Shown in pieces: positions 25,228 to 34,682 of a stretch of DNA of 64,000 nucleotides. The DNA is taken from positions 1 through 64,000 of the forward strand of contig DEAM01000015.1 of NCBI GenBank assembly GCA_002347035.1, in the 5' to 3' direction. Numbering within the stretch: position 1 is the first letter of the stretch; every line of letters begins with the position of its first letter. The translations under genes were made by a program, and so were the position numbers. Origin of the DNA: Gemmatimonadales bacterium UBA2982 (GTDB lineage Bacteria > Gemmatimonadota > Gemmatimonadetes > Longimicrobiales > Gaopeijiaceae). The notes beneath the pieces are model-generated. The model did no database searches and had not been told where the DNA came from. It saw only the letters and a list, made by a program, of their open reading frames with translations.

Positions 25228-26622
25228 TCACGGCTCTACGAGACTTACCAGAGCTTCAGACACCTTATCTATGAGATCTTTCTCCTGACCGGGAAGTACA
25301 GTCCGTACGTCTAGGATTAAACGGTTGTCCATGACCCGTGCAATAACCGGAGGATCGCCGTTCCTTAACGACACCCCTAAATCTGCCACGCTCGATGCGG
25401 TTAGTTCTAGTGCCCAGGATCGAAGACTAACACCTGGGTACGTCCCTCCCCCAACGCTGCCGCCAACCTCAACCACCTCACAATCAACTTCAAGTGCAGT
25501 TAGTTGATCCGCTAAACCCTGCGCCCTATCGCCGAGCTCCTCAAAATCACTCGACAGCATCCGAAGCGTGGGAATATCTCGAAGCGCCCTGTCAGGATCT
25601 CGGTAAAGCCTCAGTGTGGCCTCAAGCCCAGCAAGGGTGACCTTGTCCAAGCGCAAAGCCCGGCAAAGTGGATTCGCCCGCAACTTAGTAATGAGGTCTT
25701 TTCGGCCGAGCACTATACCTGCTTGCGGCCCACCGAGCAGCTTGTCTCCTGAGAAGACAACTAAATCACAGCCCGCCTCCACGGAATCATGAGGCCTTGG
25801 TTCCGCAGGCAGGCCAACCTGCTCGGCAGGAATCATCAGTCCGGACCCGAGGTCATGTACTACAAACGCCTTTCGTTTAACTGCGATTTCGACCAACTCG
25901 GGCAGCGTTGCCTCTTCAGTGAAACCGCTGATCCTGAAATTTGATCTATGTACTTTGAGGAGCGTTCCCACATCACCGGTCTCTAGAACCTCAGCATAGT
26001 CCTCCGAACGTGTCCGATTTGTGCTTCCCACCTCGTAGAGTTTGGCACTTGAGCGCTCGATTATCTCCGGGATACGGAAACCACCGCCGATCTCAACAAG
26101 CTCGCCCCTGGATACGGCAACCCCTGACCCCCTAGCAAGTGTATTCATTGCAAGGACAAGCCCGCCCGCAGCGTTATTAACCACTAACGCACTCTCAGCT
26201 CCTGTGAGTTCTGTAAGTAGAGAAACGCAGTGCGCATAACGAGAGCCTCTCACTCCCTCACCTAAGTCGTATTCTAGGTTGGAATACTCAGAAGCAGCTG
26301 TAGCCATCGCTTGCTGTGCACATGATGCTAGAGGTGCCCTTCCAAGGTTTGTGTGGAGGACAACCCCCGTCGCATTTAGAACCCTGCGTAAAGAAGGCAC
26401 CTCAGCCGAAGACAGTGTCAATTCGACAATGGTGGCATACATAAATGGCTCACTTACGTCGCCTAGCTCATCCCCTCGCTGAAGCCGAGCCCGAAGATCG
26501 TCTACTACTTTTCGGGTTGTTTCAACAACCCTCGGCCTCGGGTATTGACACAAAAGATCCTCGAACGCTTCAGATCCAATCAGGCTGTCGACGGCCGGAA
26601 TCGATGCGCGGGGATCTCTCAT
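25228..26622 (-). CDS. selA: L-seryl-tRNA(Sec) selenium transferase
   Basis: SelA is a PLP enzyme that turns Ser-tRNA(Sec) into Sec-tRNA(Sec). The 464-residue length is standard. The PLP lysine is Lys294 in FSGDKLLGGPQAG. Other family marks are RRVLNATGVVLHTNLGRAPL, EYSNLEYDLGEGVRGSRY, and EVGSTNRT. It implies that the organism makes selenoproteins, but selB, selC and selD are not in the window and no clear UGA-containing gene was found. The ATG overlaps the stop of the Ig-like lipoprotein gene by four bases (ATGA). Confidence 0.95.
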   Translation of the reverse strand: MRDPRASIPAVDSLIGSEAFEDLLCQYPRPRVVETTRKVVDDLRARLQRGDELGDVSEPFMYATIVELTLSSAEVPSLRRVLNATGVVLHTNLGRAPLASCAQQAMATAASEYSNLEYDLGEGVRGSRYAHCVSLLTELTGAESALVVNNAAGGLVLAMNTLARGSGVAVSRGELVEIGGGFRIPEIIERSSAKLYEVGSTNRTRSEDYAEVLETGDVGTLLKVHRSNFRISGFTEEATLPELVEIAVKRKAFVVHDLGSGLMIPAEQVGLPAEPRPHDSVEAGCDLVVFSGDKLLGGPQAGIVLGRKDLITKLRANPLCRALRLDKVTLAGLEATLRLYRDPDRALRDIPTLRMLSSDFEELGDRAQGLADQLTALEVDCEVVEVGGSVGGGTYPGVSLRSWALELTASSVADLGVSLRNGDPPVIARVMDNRLILDVRTVLPGQEKDLIDKVSEALVSLVEP

Positions 26623-27965
26623 CTACTTACGACGCTGTCAGGTGCAATCGACGACGAGTCCGGCTCCACATTTACTGTGTCTGACACAGGTGACTCCAGA
26701 AGAACAACAACATCTCCTCCCCCTCCCATTATCCCACTCATATTTACTACGAAGCTTGTAGCTGCCTGGTACTCACGTCCTGCCTCAAGCGGCGAGTCAA
26801 GTTGTCCCACGACCCTTCGGCCTGGAAGCAGTCGCCCAGCTACTGAGGGCTGGTCCTCTCCCGGCAGACTTGGTGGTCCTTCCCTGGTCATCATCAGCGG
26901 AGAAGATGCGACCGTGTCTACAACTGTAGCTATAAGGGAGTCCTGAATGAGCGAATCAGACGGAAGTGTGTCCGTCCCAGACGCTTCTCTTTCTGCTGCA
27001 TCCAGAGAATCGAGACGAGCTAATGAGTCATTCGTTAGAGCGATATAGTTCCGGTATTCGTGCTCGTGAAAGAGCCGAGTGATCGCTGGTGGCGTCCCCT
27101 CAGGTTGGGTGATGATGAGTCCGATCTGATCCACAGAAGCTTCAGGATCTAGGAAGTCATCGAATTCGATAAATATCGTTACCGAGTCCAATACTTCTGC
27201 GCTTGTGGCTATGGCCGGGGTTGTATCCGGTGTTAGAACAGGAATATCAACCAATAGCGTATCGAGGACTTCAATCCGTGTTTCTATCGAACCCTGCGCC
27301 TCATTAGACCCCACAGCTCCGTCCTGATCGAGGTCCTCAAAAGCGGTCAAACCAAAAGTTCCACTAGGAAGATACCGGAAGGCAAAAATTCCGTTGGCGT
27401 CAGTTTGAGCCAGATGCACCAACGAGTCCTCACCCACTGCCCGCACCGTAACCCGCTCCATCCCACGGCCTGTGATGCGATCCCAGACTTCACCAGCCAG
27501 AGTTGTGGGAGACGGTTCCCCTCCAGTCGAGAAAACTAGCTCGAAAGGATCTCGGAGCTGGTTCCCAAATAGGTCGCTCAACACTGGAAGGAGTGTCACG
27601 CGATAAACTAGGCCCGGCCGGAAACCACCTTCGATCTCAACACGGATCGAACTCCGGCTATGATGCACTCGTATGTCTCCTGTATTTGGAGAAACACTCA
27701 CCGCATTTTCAAGGTCACCACCTGCTGCCCGTTCGCTGATCCGTTCATCAAAGTGGAAACTCACCTGATCGCCTAGGTTCTCTAGAGAGCCGAAAGTATC
27801 GGGATCCGTGCGAACGATCACAGGGGGGCGCAGGTCCTGGGGACCACCTGTGGGAGCCTCTTGACTCGCACAAGCACCAGTGAAGCCAACGCTCACACTG
27901 GCTAGGATTGCTCCCGTTGGCCCAAAAACACGACCCCTACTCAGAGCCCGTGGCCTCCAATCCAT
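26619..27965 (-). CDS. Ig-like domain lipoprotein, function unknown
   Basis: The 448-residue product has a hydrophobic leader with a lipobox ending at Cys32 (TGAC). Residues 45-150 form an SbsA-type Ig-like domain (PPVIVRTDPD, later YRVTLLPVLSDLFGNQL). A second beta-sandwich at about 155-245 resembles a carboxypeptidase-regulatory or SpaA-like domain (GEVWDRITGRGMERVTVRAV, DLDQDGAVGSNE). The C-terminal half is Ser/Asp/Thr rich and disordered. Related genes are usual in Bacteroidota and Gemmatimonadota. The start overlaps the valS end by 29 bases, so valS and this gene share a transcript. Confidence 0.8.
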   Translation of the reverse strand: MDWRPRALSRGRVFGPTGAILASVSVGFTGACASQEAPTGGPQDLRPPVIVRTDPDTFGSLENLGDQVSFHFDERISERAAGGDLENAVSVSPNTGDIRVHHSRSSIRVEIEGGFRPGLVYRVTLLPVLSDLFGNQLRDPFELVFSTGGEPSPTTLAGEVWDRITGRGMERVTVRAVGEDSLVHLAQTDANGIFAFRYLPSGTFGLTAFEDLDQDGAVGSNEAQGSIETRIEVLDTLLVDIPVLTPDTTPAIATSAEVLDSVTIFIEFDDFLDPEASVDQIGLIITQPEGTPPAITRLFHEHEYRNYIALTNDSLARLDSLDAAEREASGTDTLPSDSLIQDSLIATVVDTVASSPLMMTREGPPSLPGEDQPSVAGRLLPGRRVVGQLDSPLEAGREYQAATSFVVNMSGIMGGGGDVVVLLESPVSDTVNVEPDSSSIAPDSVVSR

Positions 27966-30696
27966 CCAGCTTGATCCTAAGCTTGACTCTCTGCTCTTCT
28001 AGCTGTGCGGCTTTGTCGTGCTCCTTTTGAACAACTTCTTTCGGAGCCCTCGAAACAAAGGCTTCGTTCTCCAACCTATTCTTCGCCCCCTCGAGTAGCC
28101 CGTCTAAGCGTCCAATTGCTTCGTTAAGTCGTTCCCGTTCTCGATCAAGATCAATCACGCCCTCTAGGGGCATAAAGAGTTCGGCTCCATTTGACAGTAC
28201 TCCGTGAGCACCCACACCTGATCTGACGTCACTTTCAATTCCTTGTATGCCCGCCAACTGCTCTAGCGCTGCCGACTGACCTTTTACAGCTGTCACGAAG
28301 CTGTCAGTTGCACCGCTCACATAGATCCCAATTAGCCGTCCCTCCGGCACCCCGTACTCCTTTCTAAGGCGACGCACTTCAGTAACCAGTTCCTGGAGGG
28401 TCGTCATGAGGCCCTCAGATCCCTCTGAGATGAGGTCTTCATTGGGCGTCGGCCAGGGAGCCACGATTAGGTCCTCAGCTCGCTCGTGTCCGGCTGGACA
28501 GGGCAGCCTAGCCCAAAGCTCCGTAGTTACAAAAGGTACGATCGGGTGCAGCAATCTGAGTGCGCTGTCCATAACAACCAAAAGCGCAGAGCGGGCGGCC
28601 TCTCGACTGACTGGATCAGCATCTGAGCCCAACCTCGATTTGACTAACTCTAAGTACCAATCGCAGACCTCACCCCAAAAGAAATGATACAAACCTTCCG
28701 CCACTTCATGTAAGCGGAATCGCTCTAGCCCATCAGTCGCATTAGCAGTTGCCTTCTGCACTCGAGATATGATCCACCGATCTTCGAGTTCTAGAGCATC
28801 ATCGACCTCTGCTAGCGGCTTCACTGGTTCGTCACCAAGACTCATCAAGGAAAACCGGCCTGCATTCCAAATCTTGTTGGCGAAGTTGCGACCGCTTGAG
28901 AACGCTAGTTCTATGTTCTCATGATCGAGATGGATGTCCGATCCAACCCCGCATTGGCTTATTATCGTATACCGCATAGCATCGGCACCAAAGGAGTCGA
29001 CCACCTCAAGAGGATCAATCCCATTTCCAAGGGACTTCGACATCTTACGCCCCTGCATATCACGCACCGTTCCATGCAGATATACCTGAGTAAAAGGCGG
29101 CTCGCCCTGGAACTCGTAACCCATCATAATCATGCGGGCCACCCAAAAGAACAGGATCTCTGGAGCCGTAACCATGGTGTGGCCCGGATAGAATGCCTTC
29201 ATGTCTTCTGTCTCAGTAGGCCACCCAAAAACCGAAAAAGGCCAGAGCTGTGAGCTGAACCAAGTATCAAGAACATCAGGATCTTGTTCGAGTTCTGTGG
29301 AGCCACATTCGGAACACTTTGTCGGGTCGTCACGGGACACAATCTGGTGCCCGCATGAGCAATACCACACAGGGATCCTGTGCCCCCACCAGAGCTGTCT
29401 GGATATGCACCAATCCCGGATGTTTTCCATCCAGTGCTCATAAACACGCTGCCAATGTGGAGGAGTGAACGTAATCGTTCCATCTCGTGAAGCAGCAAGT
29501 GCTGGCTCAGCCAGTGGCTTCATCCTTACGAACCACTGCTCCGAGACCCTTGGCTCTACAATCGTGTGGCACCTATAACAGTGCGGCACTGAATGGGTGT
29601 GCTCTTCTTCACCAGCTAATAGGCCTTCGGATGCAAGGCATTCAAGCACTGCCTTCCTCGCCTCAAATCGATCCATACCGCGGAACATGTTTGGGGCCGC
29701 ATCACTGATGTGAGCATCCGGAGTCATGATGTCGAGAGATGGGAGACCCGCACGCCCAGCAATATCGAAATCATTCGGATCATGAGCGGGAGTCACTTTT
29801 ACCATCCCAGATCCGAATTCTGGATCAACGAAGTCGTCACTTACGATTGGGATGGTCCGTCCTGTCAGCGGTAGCAGGACCTCGGAGCCCACTAATCCGC
29901 GGTAACGCTCGTCATCAGGACTGACAGCCACGCCCATGTCACCGAGCATAGTTTCGGGTCGCGTTGTAGAAACAGTCAGGTACCAACGACCATCTTCCAA
30001 CTGACCTATTGCATCCGCTCCAGCCTCTACGGCAGCCTCTGCGATTTCCCCAACACCCCCACTTAGAGGGTATCGAAGATGCCACAAACTACCTTCAGTC
30101 TCCTCACCCTCCGCTTCTTCATTTGATAAGGCAGTCAGGCAGCGAGGGCACCAGTTGATTATGTACTCCCCTCGATAGAGCAAGTCCTTTTCATAAAGCG
30201 TGACGAACACCTCTCTGACTGCCTTCGCCAGGTCATCATCCAGAGTGAAACGTGTCCGTTCCCAATCGCACGAAGCACCAATGGATTTGAGCTGTCCCAA
30301 GATCCGATCGCCAGTTTCATCGACGAAATCCCAAACAGCAGCGACAAACTTCTCACGACCGAAATCTTCTCGCGTGAAGCCCTGACTTGCTAACAAACGC
30401 TCTACCACATTCTGTGTCGCAATTCCCGCGTGGTCAGTACCTGGGACCCAAAGTGCGGCTCTGCCCTGCATTCGCCGCCAGCGAATGAGTACGTCCTGGA
30501 CGGTGTTGTTGAGCCCGTGGCCCATGTGAAGGGCCGCAGTGACATTCGGTGGAGGAATCACAATTACATAGGGTTCCCGACCGTCCTCTAGAACAGTAGA
30601 CGCGGGAACATGGAAGAAACCGCCTTCCATCCATCTACGGTATCGAACAGGCTCAATGGCACCTGGGTCGAGACGCGGGGCAAGCTCTTCAGTCAA
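27937..30696 (-). CDS. valS: Valyl-tRNA synthetase
   Basis: This class I enzyme charges tRNA-Val and edits mischarged threonine. HMGH lies at residues 57-60 (PPPNVTAALHMGH) and the second motif is GRKMSKSLGNG. The CP1 editing domain includes STTRPETMLGD and the AHDPNDFD segment. The C-terminal coiled-coil tRNA-binding arm is the last 65 or so residues, starting EGVIDLDRERERLNEAIGRL. Length 919 is slightly longer than typical. The start codon is TTG with GGAG about ten bases upstream. Zinc-type cysteines CSCGH and CSECGS occur in an insertion. Confidence 0.96.
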   Translation of the reverse strand: MTEELAPRLDPGAIEPVRYRRWMEGGFFHVPASTVLEDGREPYVIVIPPPNVTAALHMGHGLNNTVQDVLIRWRRMQGRAALWVPGTDHAGIATQNVVERLLASQGFTREDFGREKFVAAVWDFVDETGDRILGQLKSIGASCDWERTRFTLDDDLAKAVREVFVTLYEKDLLYRGEYIINWCPRCLTALSNEEAEGEETEGSLWHLRYPLSGGVGEIAEAAVEAGADAIGQLEDGRWYLTVSTTRPETMLGDMGVAVSPDDERYRGLVGSEVLLPLTGRTIPIVSDDFVDPEFGSGMVKVTPAHDPNDFDIAGRAGLPSLDIMTPDAHISDAAPNMFRGMDRFEARKAVLECLASEGLLAGEEEHTHSVPHCYRCHTIVEPRVSEQWFVRMKPLAEPALAASRDGTITFTPPHWQRVYEHWMENIRDWCISRQLWWGHRIPVWYCSCGHQIVSRDDPTKCSECGSTELEQDPDVLDTWFSSQLWPFSVFGWPTETEDMKAFYPGHTMVTAPEILFFWVARMIMMGYEFQGEPPFTQVYLHGTVRDMQGRKMSKSLGNGIDPLEVVDSFGADAMRYTIISQCGVGSDIHLDHENIELAFSSGRNFANKIWNAGRFSLMSLGDEPVKPLAEVDDALELEDRWIISRVQKATANATDGLERFRLHEVAEGLYHFFWGEVCDWYLELVKSRLGSDADPVSREAARSALLVVMDSALRLLHPIVPFVTTELWARLPCPAGHERAEDLIVAPWPTPNEDLISEGSEGLMTTLQELVTEVRRLRKEYGVPEGRLIGIYVSGATDSFVTAVKGQSAALEQLAGIQGIESDVRSGVGAHGVLSNGAELFMPLEGVIDLDRERERLNEAIGRLDGLLEGAKNRLENEAFVSRAPKEVVQKEHDKAAQLEEQRVKLRIKLDGLEATGSE

Positions 30697-30773
30697 TTCA
30701 ATTAGGCTCCGTACTAATGGGAAGCGGCGTGTTAGCTGGAAAGATGGCCTCCCACCCTAAGCTTCGGAACCGG

Positions 30774-31595
30774 CTAACGCGACGTCCTGGTTGTATCGTT
30801 TTCAGCTTCGGAACGCTCACGCTCTAGCTCTCGTTCTCGGTCACGCCGCTCCCGAATCGCGTCGATCCGGTCCTGCACGGACTCTTGAATACGGATAGCA
30901 CTGCCCTGTCGGGCAATCTCGTCCCACTGTAGTAGGTACTCCCTGGCTGCGCCCGGGGGTGCAGCAAACTCCGGAATCGGGAGCGTCACGCTTCCGAGAT
31001 GTAACTGACCGTCAGAAATACCCCAGCGATCACCATCGCCATCAGTAAATGTCCAATCAGTGAAGCGCGCTTCAGCAGCGGCCTCTGCCGCAACGGAGTC
31101 AATCCACTCTGCCAGCCGCCCTGCGATAGCCAGTTCCTCACGCTGTTCTAGAGTAAGGCGGCGAAATTCAGGTGGTAGTGGGGCCCAAAGCCTACGATCC
31201 GTAAGCCTAGGCCTTAGTCTCTCAGCTGCTGTCAGGCCTGGTCGCATAAGCTCGATGGCAGGAGTATCACGAAAATCCTGTTCCGAAACCGCTGCCTCGG
31301 CCTCGACTGTTTCAATTTCTTCTGGATCTTCAGGGTTTTCGAGGTCTTGCAGAACATCGACCTCAACGATTCGAAGCACCTCAATACCACCAGTCTCCAC
31401 AGACTCTGCAGGATAACTAAAGACCACACCGTCTGGCTGAATGCTCGGAAAAAGGTACGGGTAGACAAGTATTCCAATGATATGAATAGCGGCGGAAAGG
31501 GCGAATGCCCCCCCGACCACTGGTCGAGACCCTAACCCCAAACGTGGATGGCCGATCTCTTCCGAGACCGTTGCCCTCCCGCCCAACTTATTCAT
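30774..31595 (-). CDS. One-helix membrane protein with periplasmic domain, function unknown
   Basis: The 273-residue product has an N-terminal cytoplasmic stretch, a single membrane helix at about residues 28-50 (GGAFALSAAIHIIGILVYPY), then a hydrophilic, acidic region and a C-terminal charged helix rich in Arg and Glu. The layout is like a TonB-type energy transducer, but the TonB C-terminal domain is not recognisable. A start at 31643 is possible; the ATG at 31595 has AGGA six bases upstream and is preferred. It lies between the aminotransferase and valS on one strand. Confidence 0.7.
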   Translation of the reverse strand: MNKLGGRATVSEEIGHPRLGLGSRPVVGGAFALSAAIHIIGILVYPYLFPSIQPDGVVFSYPAESVETGGIEVLRIVEVDVLQDLENPEDPEEIETVEAEAAVSEQDFRDTPAIELMRPGLTAAERLRPRLTDRRLWAPLPPEFRRLTLEQREELAIAGRLAEWIDSVAAEAAAEARFTDWTFTDGDGDRWGISDGQLHLGSVTLPIPEFAAPPGAAREYLLQWDEIARQGSAIRIQESVQDRIDAIRERRDRERELERERSEAENDTTRTSR

Positions 31596-31655
31596 CTCCT
31601 TTCCTAACCCCATTAGCAGAGCCAGCTCCTCCCCAGGCGCCAAGAAGACAACAGA

Positions 31656-32816
31656 TCACAGTAGTCTTCCGAGCCGTTTCGCTGCTTCCTCTAGTTGGCC
31701 TTCACCGACTGTGAGAGCTACCCTGAAATACCCTTCGCCACCACTACCGAAGCCCGCTCCTGGCAACACAATCACACCTTCCGCTTCGAGTGCTCGCCGG
31801 GCAAACTCTTCTGACGACTCGTGGGTAGGAATAGGAATCCAAAGATAGAGAGTCGCTTTTGGCGAAGTAACTTTGAAACCCTCCCGCCGGAAAGCCGCTA
31901 CTGCTCTGTCCCGGCGCGATTGAAAGATTGCAACATTACCGGGCACCCAGGCCTCCCAACTTTCTAGCGCTGCAACTCCCGCTGCCTGCACTCCGAGGTA
32001 CTGACCAGTATCCATAAAGGTCTTTACGGTGGAAAGTGCTGAGATTAGCTCTTGGTTTCCCACTGCCCAACCAAGGCGCCATCCAGTCATGTTGTAGGTC
32101 TTTGAAAAAGAATGGAACTCAAGCGCAACGGAGTCGGCCCCGTCAAACTCTAAGACGCTCCGAGGTCGGCACCCGTCGAAGGCAATTTCTGAATACGCGT
32201 GATCATGCGCGAGCACTGCCCCAGAATCCTGGCAGAATTGAATCGCTTCTCGGTAGTAGTCGTCCGGAGCAACGGCAGTGGTAGGATTGTTTGGATAGTT
32301 GAGATAGACGATACGGGTGCGCGCTGAGACCTCTGAAGGCAACGAATCTAAAGGCATAAGGAACTCGTTCGACGCCTTCAGATGGACTAAGTGAGGATCC
32401 CCTCCTGCAAGGGTGACACCTCCCATATAAGCCCGGTATCCGGGGTCCGGGATAATCGCGACATCACCAGGCCCAACAAATGCGAAAGGAAGGTGAGCGA
32501 GACCTTCCTTGGAACCGATCAAAGGCAAGACTTCTTTCCAAGGATCTACATCTACCCCAAACCTTTGAGACATCCAATGAGTAATCGCTTCACGTAATGC
32601 CGGGAGTCCAGTTTGGTACGGGTAGCGAGAATAAGAACGCTCGCCCGCCACCTCCCTGAGCCGTGCAACGACCGAAGGGGGTGGATCAAGGTCAGCATCG
32701 CCAGAACCCAGGTCGATTACCTCGATTCCAGCATCCTCCACGTGCCTGCGAAGTTCGCTGACACCCGCGAGCGGGTAACCGGGCAACTGCCTATACCGCT
32801 CGCTGGTAGAATGCAT
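31656..32816 (-). CDS. PLP-dependent aminotransferase, class I/II (DapL-like)
   Basis: This fold-type I aminotransferase of 386 residues has the PLP lysine Lys239 in FHSFSKTYNMTGWRLGW, the NYPNNPTT segment and a C-terminal FRVAL Arg. GSKEGLAHLPFAFVGPGD and DPGYRAYMGGV resemble LL-diaminopimelate aminotransferase and related aspartate-type enzymes. A role in lysine/peptidoglycan precursor synthesis or in glutamate/aspartate transfer is possible; no dap gene is next to it. The ATG shares one base with the FAH-family stop (TGATG). Confidence 0.87.
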   Translation of the reverse strand: MHSTSERYRQLPGYPLAGVSELRRHVEDAGIEVIDLGSGDADLDPPPSVVARLREVAGERSYSRYPYQTGLPALREAITHWMSQRFGVDVDPWKEVLPLIGSKEGLAHLPFAFVGPGDVAIIPDPGYRAYMGGVTLAGGDPHLVHLKASNEFLMPLDSLPSEVSARTRIVYLNYPNNPTTAVAPDDYYREAIQFCQDSGAVLAHDHAYSEIAFDGCRPRSVLEFDGADSVALEFHSFSKTYNMTGWRLGWAVGNQELISALSTVKTFMDTGQYLGVQAAGVAALESWEAWVPGNVAIFQSRRDRAVAAFRREGFKVTSPKATLYLWIPIPTHESSEEFARRALEAEGVIVLPGAGFGSGGEGYFRVALTVGEGQLEEAAKRLGRLL

Positions 32817-33439
32817 CAGACGCTAGCAATCACCGGATTAACTACTGACCCCACCCCCCCAACCTCTATCTCTACTTCGTCACCTTCCCGCAAAGGACCA
32901 ATACCGTGCGGTGTACCAGTAGCAATCAGGTCTCCCGCCTCAAGCGTCATCACGTGGCTTACGTATTCGATAAGAGTAGGGATATCAAACACCATGTCGT
33001 CAGCACCGCTCTCTTGTCGAATTTCTCCATTAACGCGCGTCTTCACGGAAAGCAGGCTCAAGTCAACCTGTTCAAGCGGAACCACTGAACCGACAGGACA
33101 AAACGTGTCAAACCCCTTCGCGCGACTCCACTGCCCATCCTTATTTTGGAGATCCCTTGCTGTGACATCGTTTAGCGCCATTAGTCCGTCGACGTATTCC
33201 CAAGCACTAGTAGCCGAAATATTCCGTGCCTGCTTTCCGATCCGGACACCGATCTCGCCCTCGAAATCCACTTGCTCTGAAGCTTTTGGCATAACGATGG
33301 GCTCTCCTGACCCTATTAGTGATGACGGGGGCTTAAAAAAGATCAGGGGTTCTTCGGGGAGAGGCGCTCCAAGCTCAGCAGCGTGCTTCACATAGTTGAG
33401 GCCAATGCATACGATCTTGGAAGGTCTAGCGTCAGACAT
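32816..33439 (-). CDS. Fumarylacetoacetate hydrolase-family protein
   Basis: The 207-residue product is of the short YcgM/FAHD1-like group. The metal triad pattern is present: DFEGEIGVRIG gives two Glu ligands and NDVTARDLQ gives the Asp. GTPHGIG lies in the C-terminal part. Family enzymes cleave or decarboxylate oxaloacetate, acylpyruvates or aromatic ring-fission products. It is divergent from the cyclase-family gene and coupled to the aminotransferase. The substrate is not determined. Confidence 0.9.
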   Translation of the reverse strand: MSDARPSKIVCIGLNYVKHAAELGAPLPEEPLIFFKPPSSLIGSGEPIVMPKASEQVDFEGEIGVRIGKQARNISATSAWEYVDGLMALNDVTARDLQNKDGQWSRAKGFDTFCPVGSVVPLEQVDLSLLSVKTRVNGEIRQESGADDMVFDIPTLIEYVSHVMTLEAGDLIATGTPHGIGPLREGDEVEIEVGGVGSVVNPVIASV

Positions 33440-33475
33440 AGTGACGTCCTTTAAGGTCTGGAGTCTTCATGAGGA

Positions 33476-33524
33476 CTTAGGATGGAATGGTGGAGCCACC
33501 ACTTCAGCTAGGCAACATCCTAAG
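33476..33524. promoter_or_regulatory. Nested inverted repeats between FAH and cyclase genes
   Basis: CTTAGGATG at 33476-33484 and CATCCTAAG at 33516-33524 form a perfect nine-base inverted repeat. Inside lies a second perfect repeat TGGTGG AG CCACCA at 33488-33501. It starts 37 bases upstream of the FAH-family start on the minus strand and ends 132 bases before the cyclase start. It may be a folded leader RNA or an operator pair. Confidence 0.45.
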
Positions 33525-33655
33525 CAGGATCCAGCGCTTCAGGTGCAGCAACTTCGACCTCGAATAGATTTGGAATTCCAGGACTTCTTGCCCTGATGAT
33601 TAGTCCACCATCTCTTCCATGGAAAGTCTGCCAGTCGATATCCAAGGGGGCACCA

Positions 33656-34654
33656 ATGCAGGTCTCACATCCTTCTTTTCACGTGTCTAGTGTTACTCTG
33701 GCAGCCCTACTTATTCTTGCGGGCTCCATGGATGCCCAACAGGACCAACCTTTTGTGAGTGAGGCCGAATATGAGCGCTGGCAAACAGAGCTAACGAATT
33801 GGGGTCGTTGGGGACCGGACGACGAGATGGGTACACTCAACCTAATCACACCTGCGAAACGCCTTCAAGCCGCTAGCCTGGTACGTTCCGGGACGACTGT
33901 ATCTCTTTCATCGATCGCGGATACAGAAGAGAGCGTTGACAACCCTTGTCCGGTGGAATGGGAAATGGCTAACGCAAGTCGTAGCGGAGCCAGCGACAGG
34001 ATCTCCTACCCGTGCATCCATGGACTAGGGACGACACATATCGACGGTTTTGCGCACCGGTTCTTTGATGGAAAGATGTGGAACGGGTATGACGTAGAAG
34101 AGTTCGTCACCATGGAGAGTGGAGCGAGCAAAAACGCGGTACTAACAATGAGGCACGGGATCGTGACGCGCGGCGTGCTCTACGACATACCTAGACTGAA
34201 AGGTGTGGACTACCTAGGTGCAGGCGATCGTGTAACGGTGTCAGATCTTGAGGCCTGGGAACGGGAGACAGGTGTCCAAGTTGGACCCGGTGATGCGATG
34301 CTCTTTAGATGGGGGAGGTGGGCGCGAAAAGACGCTCTCGGGACCTTTGACACGTGGGAGGAAGCTGCAGGCCTCGACAACACCGTCATACCTTGGTTGA
34401 AGGCGCGCGACATAGCGATCTTAGGTTGGGAGTCCCCAGGCTACACACCTCGTCTGGAAGGCGACCTGCCAACACTAGCTCTCCACGACTTCACGTTGAC
34501 CCACCTTGGGGTTCATCTGATTGACCGAGCAAATCTGGACGAGTTAGCTGAGTTAGCAGAAGAGCAGAATCGTTGGGAGTTTATGCTGACGATAAACCCC
34601 TTGCCGATTCCGAATGGCACCGGTTCCCCTGTCAATCCCGTCGCGATTTTTTGA
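33656..34654 (+). CDS. Exported cyclase-family (kynurenine formamidase-like) metallohydrolase
   Basis: The 332-residue product belongs to the cyclase family (PF04199) that includes kynurenine formamidase and isatin hydrolase. The metal motif HxDxxxH is HIDGFAH (His128, Asp130, His134). A second marker is GDAMLFRWGRWA, and a late His lies in ALHDFTLTHLG. A signal peptide occupies about residues 1-28 (cleavage near DAQQ). The ATG at 33656 has AAGGGGG just upstream, better than the ATG at 33596. An amide or lactone substrate in the periplasm is inferred. Confidence 0.9.
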   Translation: MQVSHPSFHVSSVTLAALLILAGSMDAQQDQPFVSEAEYERWQTELTNWGRWGPDDEMGTLNLITPAKRLQAASLVRSGTTVSLSSIADTEESVDNPCPVEWEMANASRSGASDRISYPCIHGLGTTHIDGFAHRFFDGKMWNGYDVEEFVTMESGASKNAVLTMRHGIVTRGVLYDIPRLKGVDYLGAGDRVTVSDLEAWERETGVQVGPGDAMLFRWGRWARKDALGTFDTWEEAAGLDNTVIPWLKARDIAILGWESPGYTPRLEGDLPTLALHDFTLTHLGVHLIDRANLDELAELAEEQNRWEFMLTINPLPIPNGTGSPVNPVAIF

Positions 34655-34682
34655 CTAATCACCTACATAGACGGTCAGTGAT

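Noticed and set aside
30740..30773. AGGGTGGGAGGCC on the minus strand just before valS, resembling the T-box core
   Set aside because: The core continues wrongly after AGGGTGG, only 77 bases separate valS from the upstream gene, and no specifier stem or terminator hairpin fits.
32613..33395. 260-codon plus-strand reading frame
   Set aside because: Antisense to the aminotransferase and FAH genes, with Ser/Thr/Pro-rich content typical of a shadow frame.
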